Origin: Utricularia gibba
Taxonomy: Eukaryota > Streptophyta > Magnoliopsida > Lamiales > Lentibulariaceae
Length of the DNA stretch: 64,000 nt
Assembly: GCA_002189035.1 (NCBI GenBank)
Contig: CM007991.1
Span: 3,658,001 to 3,722,000, forward strand
Reading direction: 5' to 3'
The position numbers and the translations under genes were made by a program. This document shows positions 1 to 11,509 of this stretch, one piece after another. The notes under the pieces were generated by a model, which saw only the letters and a program-made list of their open reading frames with translations, was not told the origin of the DNA and did no database searches. Numbering within the stretch: position 1 is the stretch's first letter; each line of letters starts with the position of its first letter.

Positions 1-60
1 GCTCGCAGAGCAGTTGTCGAACCTTGAAATTTCATTCATCAAATGCCCAATCAGGGGACT

Positions 61-173
61 GATGATTGGACTGGATGCCATAGTCTCACTTAGTCCTCCC
101 TAATCTGAACCGATGCAAGAACATTCAAACCGGTCAATCACTTAAGACATTTCAACAAATCATTCAAATTTTT
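61..173. repeat. direct repeat, copy 1
   Basis: About 113 bases that recur in the same orientation at 895-1011, differing by scattered substitutions and a few one-base indels (roughly nine in ten bases match by eye). Both copies share the run GCATAGTC/CCATAGTC, then CACTTAGTCCTCCCTAA, and an ending with ACAAATCATT. The 720 bases between them are AT-rich and show no gene. It may be a small segmental duplication or the end of a degraded mobile element. I see no terminal inverted repeats. Confidence 0.8.
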
Positions 174-894
174 GGCCCTATAAATTGGCATCAAACCCAA
201 ATTGGGAAGGATAATCAATGGTGAAATAAACATCAATGAGAATGTTGAGTTTTCAATGGAGGTGGAAGGTTTCGACCCAAAGAACTTCAATGAATTTTAC
301 ATCCATTGCGAATGGGATAGAAATAATGTTTATATAAAAAGAATTGATGAAGTACTAAATTGGGATATGTGATGTGGAGTCGAAATAAGTTGAAAAAAAG
401 GTTTTGGGTGGGTTCTAATAGTTTGTAATAGACGACAAACCAATATGAGCCAAAATTGGGCAATAGTAACCATATTTGACAAAGTATTAAGAGTAACTAC
501 GTTATAGAAATATCAAAGTAATCAGTGGTTATTTATCAACAAAACTACGTATATGATAGTTAGAAGTAGAAAGTGGATGACACCTAATATTGAGGCAACT
601 CCTATAAATAGGAAAATGATTGAGTAAAAATTGATTTAATTCTTAATATACTTTTTGTAATGTTTCTTATCTCCTTTTATTTTTTTGTCCTCTAACAATT
701 TTTACGTAAAAATACTTATCTCTTTTTATTTTTTCATCCCAACATTAATACAAAAATCGACAAAAATTCCAAATCGGATACTAACAAACTAACTTTACAA
801 CCCTAAAATTGATCAATTTCAATAGAACTGATATTCGACAGCAACAATAACTTATCTAATATTGCATGAGCCTTTTGATAGTGATGCTGTGAGT

Positions 895-1011
895 GATGAT
901 TGGACAGGATGGCATAGTCTTCACTTAGTCCTCCCTAAAATGTGAACCGCTGCTTGAACATTCAAGCCGGTTAATCACTTGAAGACATTTCTACAAATCA
1001 TTAAATTTTTT
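895..1011. repeat. direct repeat, copy 2
   Basis: Second copy of the repeat at 61-173. It lies just upstream of the apparent promoter and 5' leader of the BRCT gene. No open frame or tRNA-like structure is visible in either copy, so its nature is unknown. Confidence 0.8.
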
Positions 1012-1474
1012 TGTTAGAAACATCCTCACGTGGGTCTGCTGTCATCCATTGGATCGGATTTCTAATGGGCCCAATGGGCTTCGGAATGGATAAAATGCCA
1101 TTTTCCCTCCAAAATGTACGAAAAGCTGCGTTTAGTACCCGGTACGTGAAGTCCGTTGCAATTTCCTTGAAATACATCTCTGGAAGCGTCGTCTCCGAGG
1201 AAGGCGATTCGCATTAATCTCGCTTCTGTATTTTCTGCTGCTGCGAAGCTCTTAGGTACTTAATCCTTTTCATTTGATTATCTCTTTCACATGATTTCTA
1301 TGATTTAATTTTACTTTTCATGCTTCCGTCTTCTGGATTCCCTGGCTTTCCCTTGTTATGGCGGTGTATATTTTTTTCTGGTCTGCTGGTGATGTTGCTG
1401 ATGTTGATGATCAGTGATCGTATATTTGATTACTGCTCGTTTAATCTGCGTGCAGAATATATTGTTTGTGGCTA

Positions 1475-4211
1475 ATGATGGACGTGCACTATTACTGTGC
1501 TCCAGTGGATGAGATGACCAATTTTCAAAGCTCCATTATGGAATCCTATTTTCCCATTGTTGATTTGAGCTGCGAATTTATTGACGATTGCGGGTATGTC
1601 GAAGATTCTGAAGAGCAGATGAAGGAAGTTGTGCTTGATAGTGATGATGATGCTAGAGAAGAGCACCAGGGCACCGCTTCGGAGCCTGGGAAACGCGGCC
1701 ATCTCACTGGGTCTTTTTCTGGAAGAGCAGTGGTGACATTGCCAAGACGCCGCTGGCTTCCATCCGGTACGTACTTTGGGTATGATTTATGTTGAACGCG
1801 TTAGCTTCCATTTACCTCCTTCCTGTCTACATATTAGGATGCTTTGTGACCGTGTTTTTATCTTGAAGCAGCTTACACCGTTAAGCGGGGTAAAGGAATG
1901 GCTAGTGGGTTATCTACTACTAGGTTTCTGGACCATGATATTGTCATGAGCAATACAGAATCCAAGCCACCTCCTCAAAAACAATTTCACACTGATGCCA
2001 AGGAATTCCAGCAGACAGATCAAGATTGTGTTTCTAAGCCTGGTACAAAGGCGGATAGAAATAATGACTTTGAGTTTGAGGGTGATGTGTGTAATGACAT
2101 GGAGTTTCCCGAGTCCTCAGCTTCACAAGGCACGGCGTTGGAGTTCGTGAATTATTTCATATCAGCTGGTGATTTTGAACTGGATCATGATGAGGAAAAC
2201 AGGAAAACTGAGAAAATGAGATCACCTCCGTCTTTGAGGTCACGGGGAACTCAGAGTTTAGCAAAGAGAATCGGTTCGACATTTGATGCCAACATGTCCA
2301 TGGCTTTTGAATGGTCTGAAAAAGAAATCGAGCATCATGATCAGAATGCGATGAGCGTACATTCAAGGGGAAAGTTAGGAACGGATGATGGAGGTCCTGG
2401 ATCTTTGTCTGTTCATCGGAGGGATGACAAAGTTTCCATGCAAAAGGAGTTAAAGGAAACACTTCCTGGAAACGCAGTGTGCCATGATGTTGTCGATGGA
2501 AATTTATGGATGGCATGCGACCCTGAGGAAAGAGATTTGGATCTTACAAATTTACTAGCCTATGATTCCGTAGAGATGGATGAAAATATTGATGTGGATT
2601 TACCAGAAGAAACTTTGATTAAAGGTGATGCCTCTGGTTTTGAACGTGATTCGTTTGGATTAGAAATTGGTCTGGGTACTCAAATTGCTGTTGAAGCCAT
2701 GGAAGCTTTAAAACATGCAACTTCTTCCATGTCCAGTACAAGCTTTTCTTTTCTGGGTTCTGATAACTTGGCAAGTAATCGTAGCAGTGGGCGGCACTTC
2801 GTTGGTTGGGGTAGCAAGGGGAAGCGATCAAATCGTTTGATCGCCTCAGCAAAAAATTCTGAAAATGCCCATCTTGTTTATAGTAGAAAGTTGAAAAAGA
2901 CCACACACAGTGATCTTGGAGTTGTTTGCTCAAAGTTGAACTCAGATCCGTTGTTGGAAGTGGGTAGAGACAAAGCACAGCGGACTGTAAATTCATATGA
3001 ATATGAATCTGTAAAGATGAAGGCCTGTATTAATCCTAAAACTTCGAGGGAGAACAGGGTGAAACGATCTCCTCTCAGAAATGAGATTTTGGTGTACACT
3101 AGGAAACGTAAAACGCCAGTGAAGGGAGAACAAACAAGCTATACTCCTAATATGCGTGAGGATCAATTCTCCCAAATGGCAGAGGACAGAGAGAAGAAGA
3201 GGTTCCAGGTTAGAAGGACCGAATGTGTTCCCTTGCACAGAACTCCCATGATGAAAGAACTTTCGAGATTGGGCTATCAAGATATCCCTGATTTCTCGCC
3301 AAGGAAACGGACAAGTAGGAGAAAGGTTTGCATTTTATTCAGTCAACACATCGGAGCCAGTTTGATCAAGCGGCAGAAAAAGGTACAACATAAATTGATG
3401 CCTGCATTGCGATCCATTTCCTTACAAGCCTTTTTTGCAGATTGTATCACGACTTGGCTTATCCATCGCGTCATGCTGCAAAGATGCAACTCATTTTGTT
3501 GCTGATAAATTCGTCAGAACAATGAATATGTTAGAAGCTATTGCTCTAGGGAAGCCTGTTGTGACACACTTATGGCTTGATGGGTGCGATCAGGCTGGCT
3601 GCCTTATTGAGGAAAAAAGCTACATCCTACGCGATGAGAAGAAGGAGAAAGAAATCGGATTCAGGTTGCCTGCTTCCATCACCCGTGCCCAAAAACATCC
3701 ACTTCTAAAGGTAATTCTATAACCAAATGAAGTTGCACCGATCTTCATTTACCCTCCTTCTGGTCTTCATTTCTGATGATCACAAGGGCATGGCGGTCTT
3801 GATCACTCCTAATGCAAAGCCCAGCATAGACATGATACGCGTTTTGGTATCAGCAACTCAGGGGCAGGTACTCCGAACACAAACTTATTCTTTTCTATTT
3901 GGATACCGGGTTCAAGGTTATAATGACCACAATTTTCATAATTTTGCCTGAGTCATTCCTCTTTTCCAGGCCATCCAAAGTTTAGAGGGTAACGTAATTC
4001 CAGAATCTGTCCTGGTCATTTCCTCTCAGGAAGATCATGCCATATGCCTTGGGCTTCTAGAGAAAGGTACAACGCAAGCACAAACTCACATTCTCATTCA
4101 ATAACCCATAACTAATTGGGCTACACTGAATGTGCAGGAGCAGCAGCCATATACAGCTCAGAGCTCTTATTCAATGGGATTCTGACACAGAAGCTGGAAT
4201 ACCAGAGGTAA
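1475..4211 (+). CDS. BRCT-domain nuclear protein, plant PTIP/MDC1-like
   Basis: Six coding exons: 1475-1766, 1872-3382, 3441-3710, 3787-3867, 3970-4066 and 4138-4211. All phases close and the product is about 774 residues. The first two thirds are acidic and low in complexity with no recognised domain. The C-terminus (about residue 582 on) holds a BRCT pair: the segment VCILFSQ, then DATHFVADKFVRT, the helix containing NMLEAI, and the tryptophan of VVTHLWLDGC. A second, weaker BRCT repeat contains VLITPNAKP and EDHAICLGL and ends at TAA 4211. BRCT pairs bind phosphoserine peptides in DNA-damage signalling, and plant relatives are annotated as BRCT DNA-repair proteins. The role here is inferred from family only. 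The exon 2 donor was chosen at 3383 because it joins KRQKK to IVSRLG in phase; an earlier GT at 3326 would drop a conserved strand. An adjacent ATG at 1478 is an alternative start. Confidence 0.85.
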
Positions 4212-4649
4212 CGTCGGCTCACTGACTCCACCATTCCTTCCATCACTAGCTCGTTACTTGTGATAGCTGAGATTCAGGCAGGCTAAACCACCCGACTTTT
4301 GTCCCATCAGGTACCGCATTTTTCCAAGAGCTTGACTTGACAGCCATGGAGTCCCTGGTATGAACTCCATCCAATCCCCTGTGTAGTAACTGCATCAAAA
4401 ATCAACTCCTGTTTCATCTCCATCTTCAACAGCAAAGGGAACGGAAGCTCAGAAGAGTCTTCCTGATTGGACGTGGGTGGTCCATGTCCGGCATGGCATG
4501 GCGCAGTGGTGGAATTATGAACAATCATTTTAGGAGGCCGTGCATTGGGCCGAGGACCACTCAGATTAAAAGCCGAAGAGGCCCATTCCCCAGCTGTGAC
4601 TTGTGAGTGGAAACCAAGCCTCCAGATCATTTAACCCCGTTTCTTTCAT

Positions 4650-5640
4650 CCCTTCAATGCCCCTCAATTTCCACAAAGTGTTCATCACCTTGTCTTATTA
4701 AAACCAGGGTTTGACCCATCGAGTGGGCCGGTATCAAGTCGGCTAACCCTTGGATTTACTCCCTACGAGTGCGATAGTTAGCTGCCAATTAAGTCCCATC
4801 CTAGTCCTCATCAACTGTTTAAAAAATTACTATTCGAATTATTTAGGATAAAAAATAAATTATGATTTAGTCATGATTCCATTATAATTGAATTCAAGTT
4901 TACAATTTGGTTTTTTGAAAAAAAATGTTTTGTTTTTTTTTATAAAAATGTCATAATTCATATTTTACTTATATGATATTATCTATTTTGGATATTCATT
5001 TTTTTCCAATTGTACGTCATTTTCTTTTAAAAAAAAGCCTCCAAGAATACTATGAGTGTTTTTTTATTTCAAAGTCTAAGTTAATTTATAATACATATTA
5101 AATTATTTATGGCCTAAACCGGTTACATTTAATTACTCTATTGTGGCTTGATGCGGGATTAGAGATGTTCATAGATTGGGTTAGATCTAATACTAACAAG
5201 AACTAAAACCGAACTCGATTAAATATTCGATTAATCGATTCTTACTTGAATCATCAATTTTGATTCTTAATCGATTTTTATTCGATTTCAAATAAGAATT
5301 GATTATAAATTTTGTATTTATATTTTATATTTTAAATATTAATCATTTCAAATCTATTTTATTTTATTTTATTTGTATATAAATGGTAAATTTATATTGT
5401 TAACTTGAAATAATATATATTTATTCATAAGAATATAATTATTATAAAAGATATTTATATACGAATAGAAAATAATGTATTCTATTTCAAATAAATGATT
5501 TATAAAAATTCAAATCTAAATCCGTGTCATTTATAATTAATTTTTTTTATAACTTTTTATCTATAACCATTTATTATCATTTTCAATTTATCCATTAAAC
5601 GGATTTGGTTCTAGTCGTTTGGATAATATCGGTTTCATGT
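4650..5640. other. AT-rich spacer without recognised genes
   Basis: Very AT-rich sequence downstream of the BRCT gene, with poly-T runs. From 5160 there is a stretch full of TCGATT and AATCGATT words. It starts TAGAGATGTTCA, which resembles a hAT terminus, but I found no matching inverted end and no target duplication. No open frame with coding character was seen. Confidence 0.6.
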
Positions 5641-5739
5641 TCAAGCACCATTGCTGCCGGTGAAAACAAAAATGGATCAATTTGAACATTTTTTTTTCTT
5701 TGGTGTAAAGAGTAGGCATGATCCCTATTCGCAGATTAT

Positions 5740-6190
5740 CTGGGACTGTGGCGTTACCCACCGGAAGTTGACTAGACGGCCAGGCGAATGGGGCGGTGGA
5801 GCAGAGGCGCCCCAAAGAGGGGCCTCGCGATCAAGATCCGTCACATTGACGAGACAAATCAAAGGCTCTCCTCTCCCTGCAACGCACCGGGATTAGGGCT
5901 TCTCATTTCTCTCAAACCCCACACCCAATCTCGTCGTCCTCTGAGATCCCAGTCCACACCTTGTCGTTTTCCTCCTTTGCTTATTCTAATCTGTGTGATT
6001 AGGGTTTCTGAGATCAGGAAGGGGGAGCGGATCCTGAGAGAGACTGATGTGCTTGAAAAGACAGTCCAAGACCTTGATGGAGCGCTGGGCTGGGCTGGCC
6101 TTGGCCTGCCCCATCGCCAGACTAAAAGATACGGGGCCCACGTCTATTATTTCGGGCCCCACTCTTCCCCCCCCAGTCAACAAATACTGT
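5740..6190. other. orphan GC-richer island, promoter/leader-like
   Basis: About 450 bases of balanced composition inside AT-rich spacer. It contains CT-rich leader-like sequence and TTAGGG/AGGGTTT words typical of plant 5' leaders (5893-5900, 6000-6007). No downstream gene follows on the plus strand for almost 1 kb. Short frames on both strands match nothing I recognise. It could be the promoter and first exon of a lost gene, or a noncoding transcript. Confidence 0.35.
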
Positions 6191-6933
6191 AAAATTAGGT
6201 CGCCGACTTAATCTACAAAACCCCCTTTTTTTTACTGTAAAAATATTTCTAAAATTCGTTTTTATTAACAAAATTATTTCTTACTAATAAAAGTATTTGT
6301 AAAATATTTCTTGTATCAATAGAAGGGACTTAGTATACATATTTTATATTATTCTATTTTGAAGAAAAGATCTTATACAATAATTGCTTAGTCATTCTAA
6401 TCTCTTTCTCTCTCCATCGTGGATAATTTGGTTAAGGTGGGTCTGCCAGCCTTTGGTTTACATTTTTATTGAATAAAAAAAGAGAATAAATGATTGAAAA
6501 TTAGGTTCATAATTAGATATAATTAAACGAATTCCAGGGGTTGGTAATTTATTTGCACCTCGATCCTCAAAAGTATGAATTTGCAAAGATGGCCCTCGTT
6601 TCCGCCCACTCACTTTTTCATTTATTTCCATTGTGGTCCCTTGTGAAGCTTATCTACTTAGATCCAGCCGTGCATTTCGAATCATTAGATTCCGTCCATT
6701 TCCTTTCCATTATTTATTTTATTTTAAATTTCGATAAAATTACGAATTTTTTTTTTCGAAAGAAAATATGTTTGTAATTTTAAAAATAAGGGAATTAAAA
6801 TAATAGAGGATGGTCACATTCTGGAAAGTATCGCTCGCCACCACGAGGAGGTCATGGTCGCATGCAGTTTGTTTTTCTGCGGTCGCGGAATGGCCCCCCG
6901 CCGATTAATCCAACGGCTGGAAGGGCCGTGGGA

Positions 6934-7018
6934 CACGTGGGGGCATCCCCTTGGTCTCTCTCCAAACACCAGTTAAATTCTGTCCTCACCCATGACGCCG
7001 GTATTTAGGATTATAAAA
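6934..7018 (+). promoter_or_regulatory. TIR1 core promoter: G-box and TATA box
   Basis: A palindromic CACGTG (6934-6939, in context ACACGTGG) lies about 75 bases upstream of a TATA-like TATAAAAT (7012-7019). The TATA is about 125 bases before the TIR1 ATG, which allows a leader of roughly 95 bases. G-boxes bind bZIP or bHLH factors. Use of this site is inferred from position alone. Confidence 0.5.
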
Positions 7019-7140
7019 TCCCTTGGAAAAAAAAAGGGGAAAATCAATCCTCACTGTCTGCGCTCATCTTGTCCAAAAGGGAGGAGGAGGAGCTACGCCT
7101 CTCAGATCCGGAGCTTGGGATCTCCTGCGCTACTGCTCCA

Positions 7141-9477
7141 ATGGTGTCCTCGTTCCCGGAGGAGGTTCTCGAGCACGTCTTCAGCTTCTTGAGTTGCGAC
7201 AAGGACCGGAATGCTGTTTCTCTGGTGTGTAAGTCGTGGTATGAGACTGAGCGTTGGTGTCGCCGGCGGGTTTTTGTTGGTAACTGCTACGCGGTGTCGC
7301 CGGAGATCCTGATCCGGAGGTTTCCGGAAGTTAGGGCGGTGGAAATGAAGGGGAAGCCGCATTTTGCTGATTTTAATCTTGTGCCGGAGGGATGGGGTGC
7401 TTATGTGTACCCCTGGATAGTTGCGATGTCGGAGGCGTATCCCTTGCTTGAGGAGATCAAGCTTAAACGGATGGTGGTTAGCGACGAGTGCTTAGATCTA
7501 ATCTCCAAGGCGTTTAAAAATTTTAAGGCTTTGGTGCTCACTTCTTGCGATGGTTTCTCAACGGATGGTCTTGCTTCCTTAGCCGCTAACTGCAGGTGTA
7601 AATTTGTAGACTGGACTACCTTATTTTGCTACTTTTTCTGGGTTTCTGGCTGAAATATTTTGGATTCGGGATGAATGGTGGATTTGGTCTTCATGTTACT
7701 AGAAAAGTTCAAATCTTTCAAGTATACAAAATCCCCTTTACAGTCTTTTTATGCGTTCTGTGGAATATCTTGCTGGCCGCTGTTTTAAGCTTGTGCTTTA
7801 TCCGCTCGCTAGTTTTACTGTAAAAGAGTTTACTTTTCTGGGAAGAACGCCGGGTTTTTTCTTTTAAATTCTGTGACTTTCGGATGGATAAACGGACTGC
7901 TCTTGCCGTTTACATGCTCCTTTGTTAGCGTCCCTTGAATTTGGATGCTTTTAAGTCGTCTCCCCTGTGTATCAGAAAATTTTGTGATTCCATGCTCATG
8001 TGTTATATAATTAGTAGCGTCTTCTCGTTAATTGTCATTTCTGAAGTTTCTTGTCTTCCTCAAGTAGCTGTATTCCAAGTGCTGACTGACATTGGTGGTT
8101 GCAGGCATCTCAGAGTCCTTGATTTGAGGGAGAGTGAGGTGGAAGATCTCAGTGTTCATTGGATAAGTCATTTCCCTGATTTCTATACTTCACTCGTATC
8201 ACTCAACATTTCCTGTTTAGTTTCTGAGGTGAGCCCATCTGCCTTGGAGCGCCTTGTTGTGAGATCTCCAAACCTGAGGACACTGCTGTTGAATCGTACG
8301 GTGCCACTTGAAAGGCTCCCAAATTTGCTTCGCCATTCCCCACATCTGGTTGAATTAGGAGTTGGCTCGTATTCGTCTGAAATTCGCAATGATACTTTTT
8401 CAAGCTTGTCTTCCGCTTTCTCATCATGCAAGCAGCTTAAAGGGTTATCAGGGTTTTTGGAAGTGGTTCCCGCTTACCTTCCTGCACTTTATTCTGTATG
8501 CCCTGGAATCACTTCTTTGAACTTGAGCTATGCTACAATACAGAGTCCCGATCTGATCAAACTTATCAGTCAATGTCCTCATTTACAGAAGCTGTTGGTA
8601 TGATTCTTAGGCCCTGACTCATTACATAACACTGATTGTAGAATTTTACAAGGTTCTTTCCTTTTCTCAGGTAATGGATCACATTGAAGACGCAGGCCTG
8701 GAAGCCCTTGCCGTATCTTGTAAAAACCTGCAAGAACTTCGAGTTTTTCCATCAGAACCTTTTCTGGCTGATCCCAACGTGTCCTTGACAGAAAAGGGGC
8801 TGGTCTCAGTCTCTCATGGCTGCACCAAACTTCAATCTGTTCTCTATTTCTGCCGCCAGATGTCTAATGATGCACTAGTGGCTATTTCGAGGAATCGCCC
8901 CAACATGATCCGTTTCCGGCTGTGCATCCTACAACCTCGGGCACCTGATTATCTAACCAGTGAGCCTCTGGATGCTGGTTTTGGGGCCATTGTCCAGAAC
9001 TGTAAAGAGCTGCGGCGTCTCTCTCTCTCAGGCCTTCTGACTGATCGATGCTTCAAATACATCGGCACTCATGCCAAAAAGCTGGAGATGCTCTCGATAG
9101 CATTTGCTGGGAATAGTGACTTGGGCCTCCACCATGTGCTCTCTGGTTGTGATAGCCTCAGGAAGTTGGAGATCAGGGATTGCCCTTTCGGTGACAAAGC
9201 TCTCCTGGCCAATGCCGCGAAGCTTGAGACAATGCGATCCCTTTGGATGTCCAATTGCCCCATCAGCTTCGGAGCATGCAAGCTCCTTGGTCAGAAGATG
9301 CCCCGGCTTAACGTGGAAGTTATTGACGAGAGAGGGCCACCGAATTCCCAGCCTGATGACTGCCATGTCGAGAAACTATACGTTTACCGCACAGTCGCCG
9401 GCCGGAGGGCAGACTTCCCCGGCTATGTCTGGAATGCTAGCGAGCACTCCCCCCCATTGAGCTCCTCCGGCGGCTGA
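7141..9477 (+). CDS. TIR1: TIR1-type auxin receptor F-box/LRR protein
   Basis: Three coding exons, 7141-7595, 8105-8597 and 8671-9477, give 584 residues, close to the 594 of Arabidopsis TIR1 with the same three-exon plan. The F-box starts at [10 protein letters not shown] (residues 5-14). The inositol-phosphate/auxin-pocket segment [11 protein letters not shown] is at 70-80. Eighteen leucine-rich repeats follow. Arg397/Arg399 in IRFRLC and Ser434/Ser436 in [10 protein letters not shown] match the TIR1 residues that hold auxin and the Aux/IAA degron (R401/R403, S438/S440). TIR1 is the substrate receptor of a nuclear SCF ubiquitin ligase and, with auxin as glue, marks Aux/IAA repressors for degradation. 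The [10 protein letters not shown] and VEVIDERG segments place it with TIR1/AFB1 rather than AFB2/3 or AFB4/5. The open frame extends 24 codons upstream of 7141 but without an ATG, so 7141 is the start. A miR393 site lies in exon 3. Confidence 0.95.
9226..9247 (+). promoter_or_regulatory. miR393 target site in TIR1 mRNA
   Basis: The 19-base core ACAATGCGATCCCTTTGGA inside TIR1 exon 3 is fully complementary to the 5' 19 bases of the conserved plant microRNA miR393; only the last three target bases at the 5' edge differ. miR393 guides cleavage of TIR1/AFB mRNAs and can trigger secondary siRNAs, which damps auxin sensitivity. The site is seen in the sequence; regulation is inferred from conservation in other angiosperms. 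Confidence 0.93.
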
Positions 9478-11480
9478 TCAACATCTATATAGATATCTAC
9501 CCTTCATCCCCGTCCAGGCAGGCGCCCACATAACCTTCCGCCATTATAGCTTCAGTTGAAGGTGGTTCCTGCGCCGCTGAATCTGTAACACGCCGCGGCT
9601 CTCAAGCTCAACCAATCTGTTGCTGCAGTCCTTTAGCTTCAAATAAACCCTAAACCAGCTCTTTGTCTCCTTACATTCGTGGGACTAATCAATGTTCTCA
9701 CCGTTTGCGGACCGGTTGTTGACATTCAGTGTTTCCCATTTACTGTGTAATCTTGATGAGCGCCTTGCCTAGCCGGAGAAGAGAGAGAGAGAAGGGAGAT
9801 TGGGGCCCATCCACAAGGGGGTTAAAGGCTTGTAAAGCAAAAGCAAAGGCTGGGCTCTCTGGCTGCCTCTGCGTCTGCGCAGCTGGTGCCATTCATTCAT
9901 TATAAAAATCTCCATTGGATTCGCTTTGATTTCGTCCCATAATCTGCATGCACGTAGTGTCTGTTATCCCGGCACCTCCGGTTTCTTTGTTAGGGAACGG
10001 AAGGAAGGCAAAGAAGATCCCTTCCCTTCAATCCTCCCAGTCGGTGAAGAAGAAATGCAGCACGCAGATGGGTTGTATGGCGGAGGGAAAGAGGAGAGGA
10101 GGCGGGCATTCATTCCTCTTGGGTGTCTGGGCTCTGACAAGCGATGCTGCTGCCACTCTGCTTTTGGTGATGACACAGCAGCCAGCAGCAAACACGAAAA
10201 CCAGTGCCGGAGTCCAGTTGGAGCTTAGCGGAGCGAGGTGTAAAGACAGCAGCAGCAGCAGCTCACCTCAGCCTACCCTAACCCTACCCTACCCTACCCT
10301 ACCCTCCCCAACGGGTTCGGTCTTCCTGTTTCCGTTTCCTCCGGACATGCAACCAACCCTTTATTCTATCCTTCGGACAATACACATTAGTTTCACCACG
10401 TGATAACCGCTTTTCGGACGCCAAATTAAATCATAATTAAATTAGATTTTTTTTCTTACTTCCGATTTTCAATCGAAATCGCAATGTCAAAATTGGATTA
10501 AATTGGAACAAATCGTACGTTTCGTGGATTCACGTTTCAATAATACTTATTATTTGTTAATGTATAAAAAACATTTGTTTATCTTACAAATTTTAGGTTA
10601 TAAATTTATAGAAATACAATAATTAATATTGAAAATATTTATTATTTATTATGTTCATTTATTTTTCATCAACTCTGACATTCATTATCCTTCAAATTGG
10701 TAGATGGAGTTTGATTGTTTTTGTTAGATTTTAGTAAAATTCTTTAAATATCTATATCCTTCAAAAGTATCGACATTCATATTTATATTTGTAATTATAT
10801 CGAAATGAAATTAACATTCATTGTAGAAACTAGAAATTAAAATTTCTATCATGCCTTTATATCGATTATGAATGATTTTTAAATAATGAGAATTAAAACA
10901 CTATTTACATAGACAATTTGTAAGGATAGAAGTCTAGTGATGATATTACACATTCATTATAGATGTAAAAATAAATGTACTTAAATAGAAGTCACCTTCT
11001 AATCTTACATGTTGACTTTTCTTCGTAATGAAATAATGTAAAACTGTGCATGTTGGATGCTCAAAGTGAATAATATAATGTAATAAGAGGATGGGGAGTT
11101 ACACTATTTATACCATTTAAATAAATAATAGAGATTATTCGTGCAATTTTTTGATTTATAATGCTTGTAAACAGTTCTTATTGGGTCAACATTAGTTAGC
11201 GGGGCCTCTTATTGGGCCCCTGAAATACTCGAGGGGGCCCAATGAATGAAACTTGGGTTCTGCCCATTCTTTCCTTGTTTTTTTTAAAAAATTATTAAAA
11301 AATAACAAATACTGGGGTTTTTTTTTTAATTGTAATAGAAAGTTAGCTGCAGTGTTGCGAATGCGAGATCTACGGTTCCCAATTTCTCTCTGTAACCCTA
11401 ATTTTGGTCCGCTGTTTTCGCCTAGAGACAGATTTCGTGGTTCGTTCATTTACCAATTTCCGTCTCCCGCTGCGAGAATG
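9478..11480. other. TIR1 3' region and AT-rich spacer
   Basis: TIR1 3' UTR sequence runs to roughly 9760. A purine-rich GAGAGA tract follows (9780-9797), then a mid-GC stretch to 10400 with short overlapping frames that match no family, then AT-rich sequence to about 11200. No gene is supported here. Confidence 0.6.
10244..10309. repeat. CAG run and ACCCT pentanucleotide microsatellite
   Basis: A short (CAG)n/(AGC)n run at about 10246-10262 is followed by several tandem ACCCT units at 10271-10309. The unit is one base short of the plant telomere repeat CCCTAAA shape (only one AACCCT unit occurs), so I read it as a simple repeat and not an interstitial telomere block. Confidence 0.75.
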
Positions 11481-11509
11481 CTTTGGCCGGGGATTTGGAA
11501 TTGAGAAGC

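Noticed and set aside
4307-4630. 107-codon minus-strand frame downstream of the BRCT gene.
   Set aside because: No domain, no promoter or splice context, and it overlaps the likely 3' UTR of the BRCT gene.
5160-5640. Second hAT-like element starting TAGAGATGTTCA.
   Set aside because: No inverted partner end and no 8-bp target duplication could be found.
5788-6192. Frame starting MGRW with a segment IKIRHIDETNQRL reminiscent of a MADS-box start.
   Set aside because: The resemblance is limited to a few residues, the RR/K core of the MADS domain is missing, the spacing is wrong, and no downstream exons fit.
10271-10309. Interstitial telomere repeat.
   Set aside because: The repeat unit is the pentamer ACCCT, not the plant heptamer CCCTAAA, apart from one AACCCT.
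9926-10403. Two overlapping plus-strand frames of 100 and 151 codons after TIR1.
   Set aside because: Low-complexity translation from CAG and ACCCT repeats; no family resemblance.
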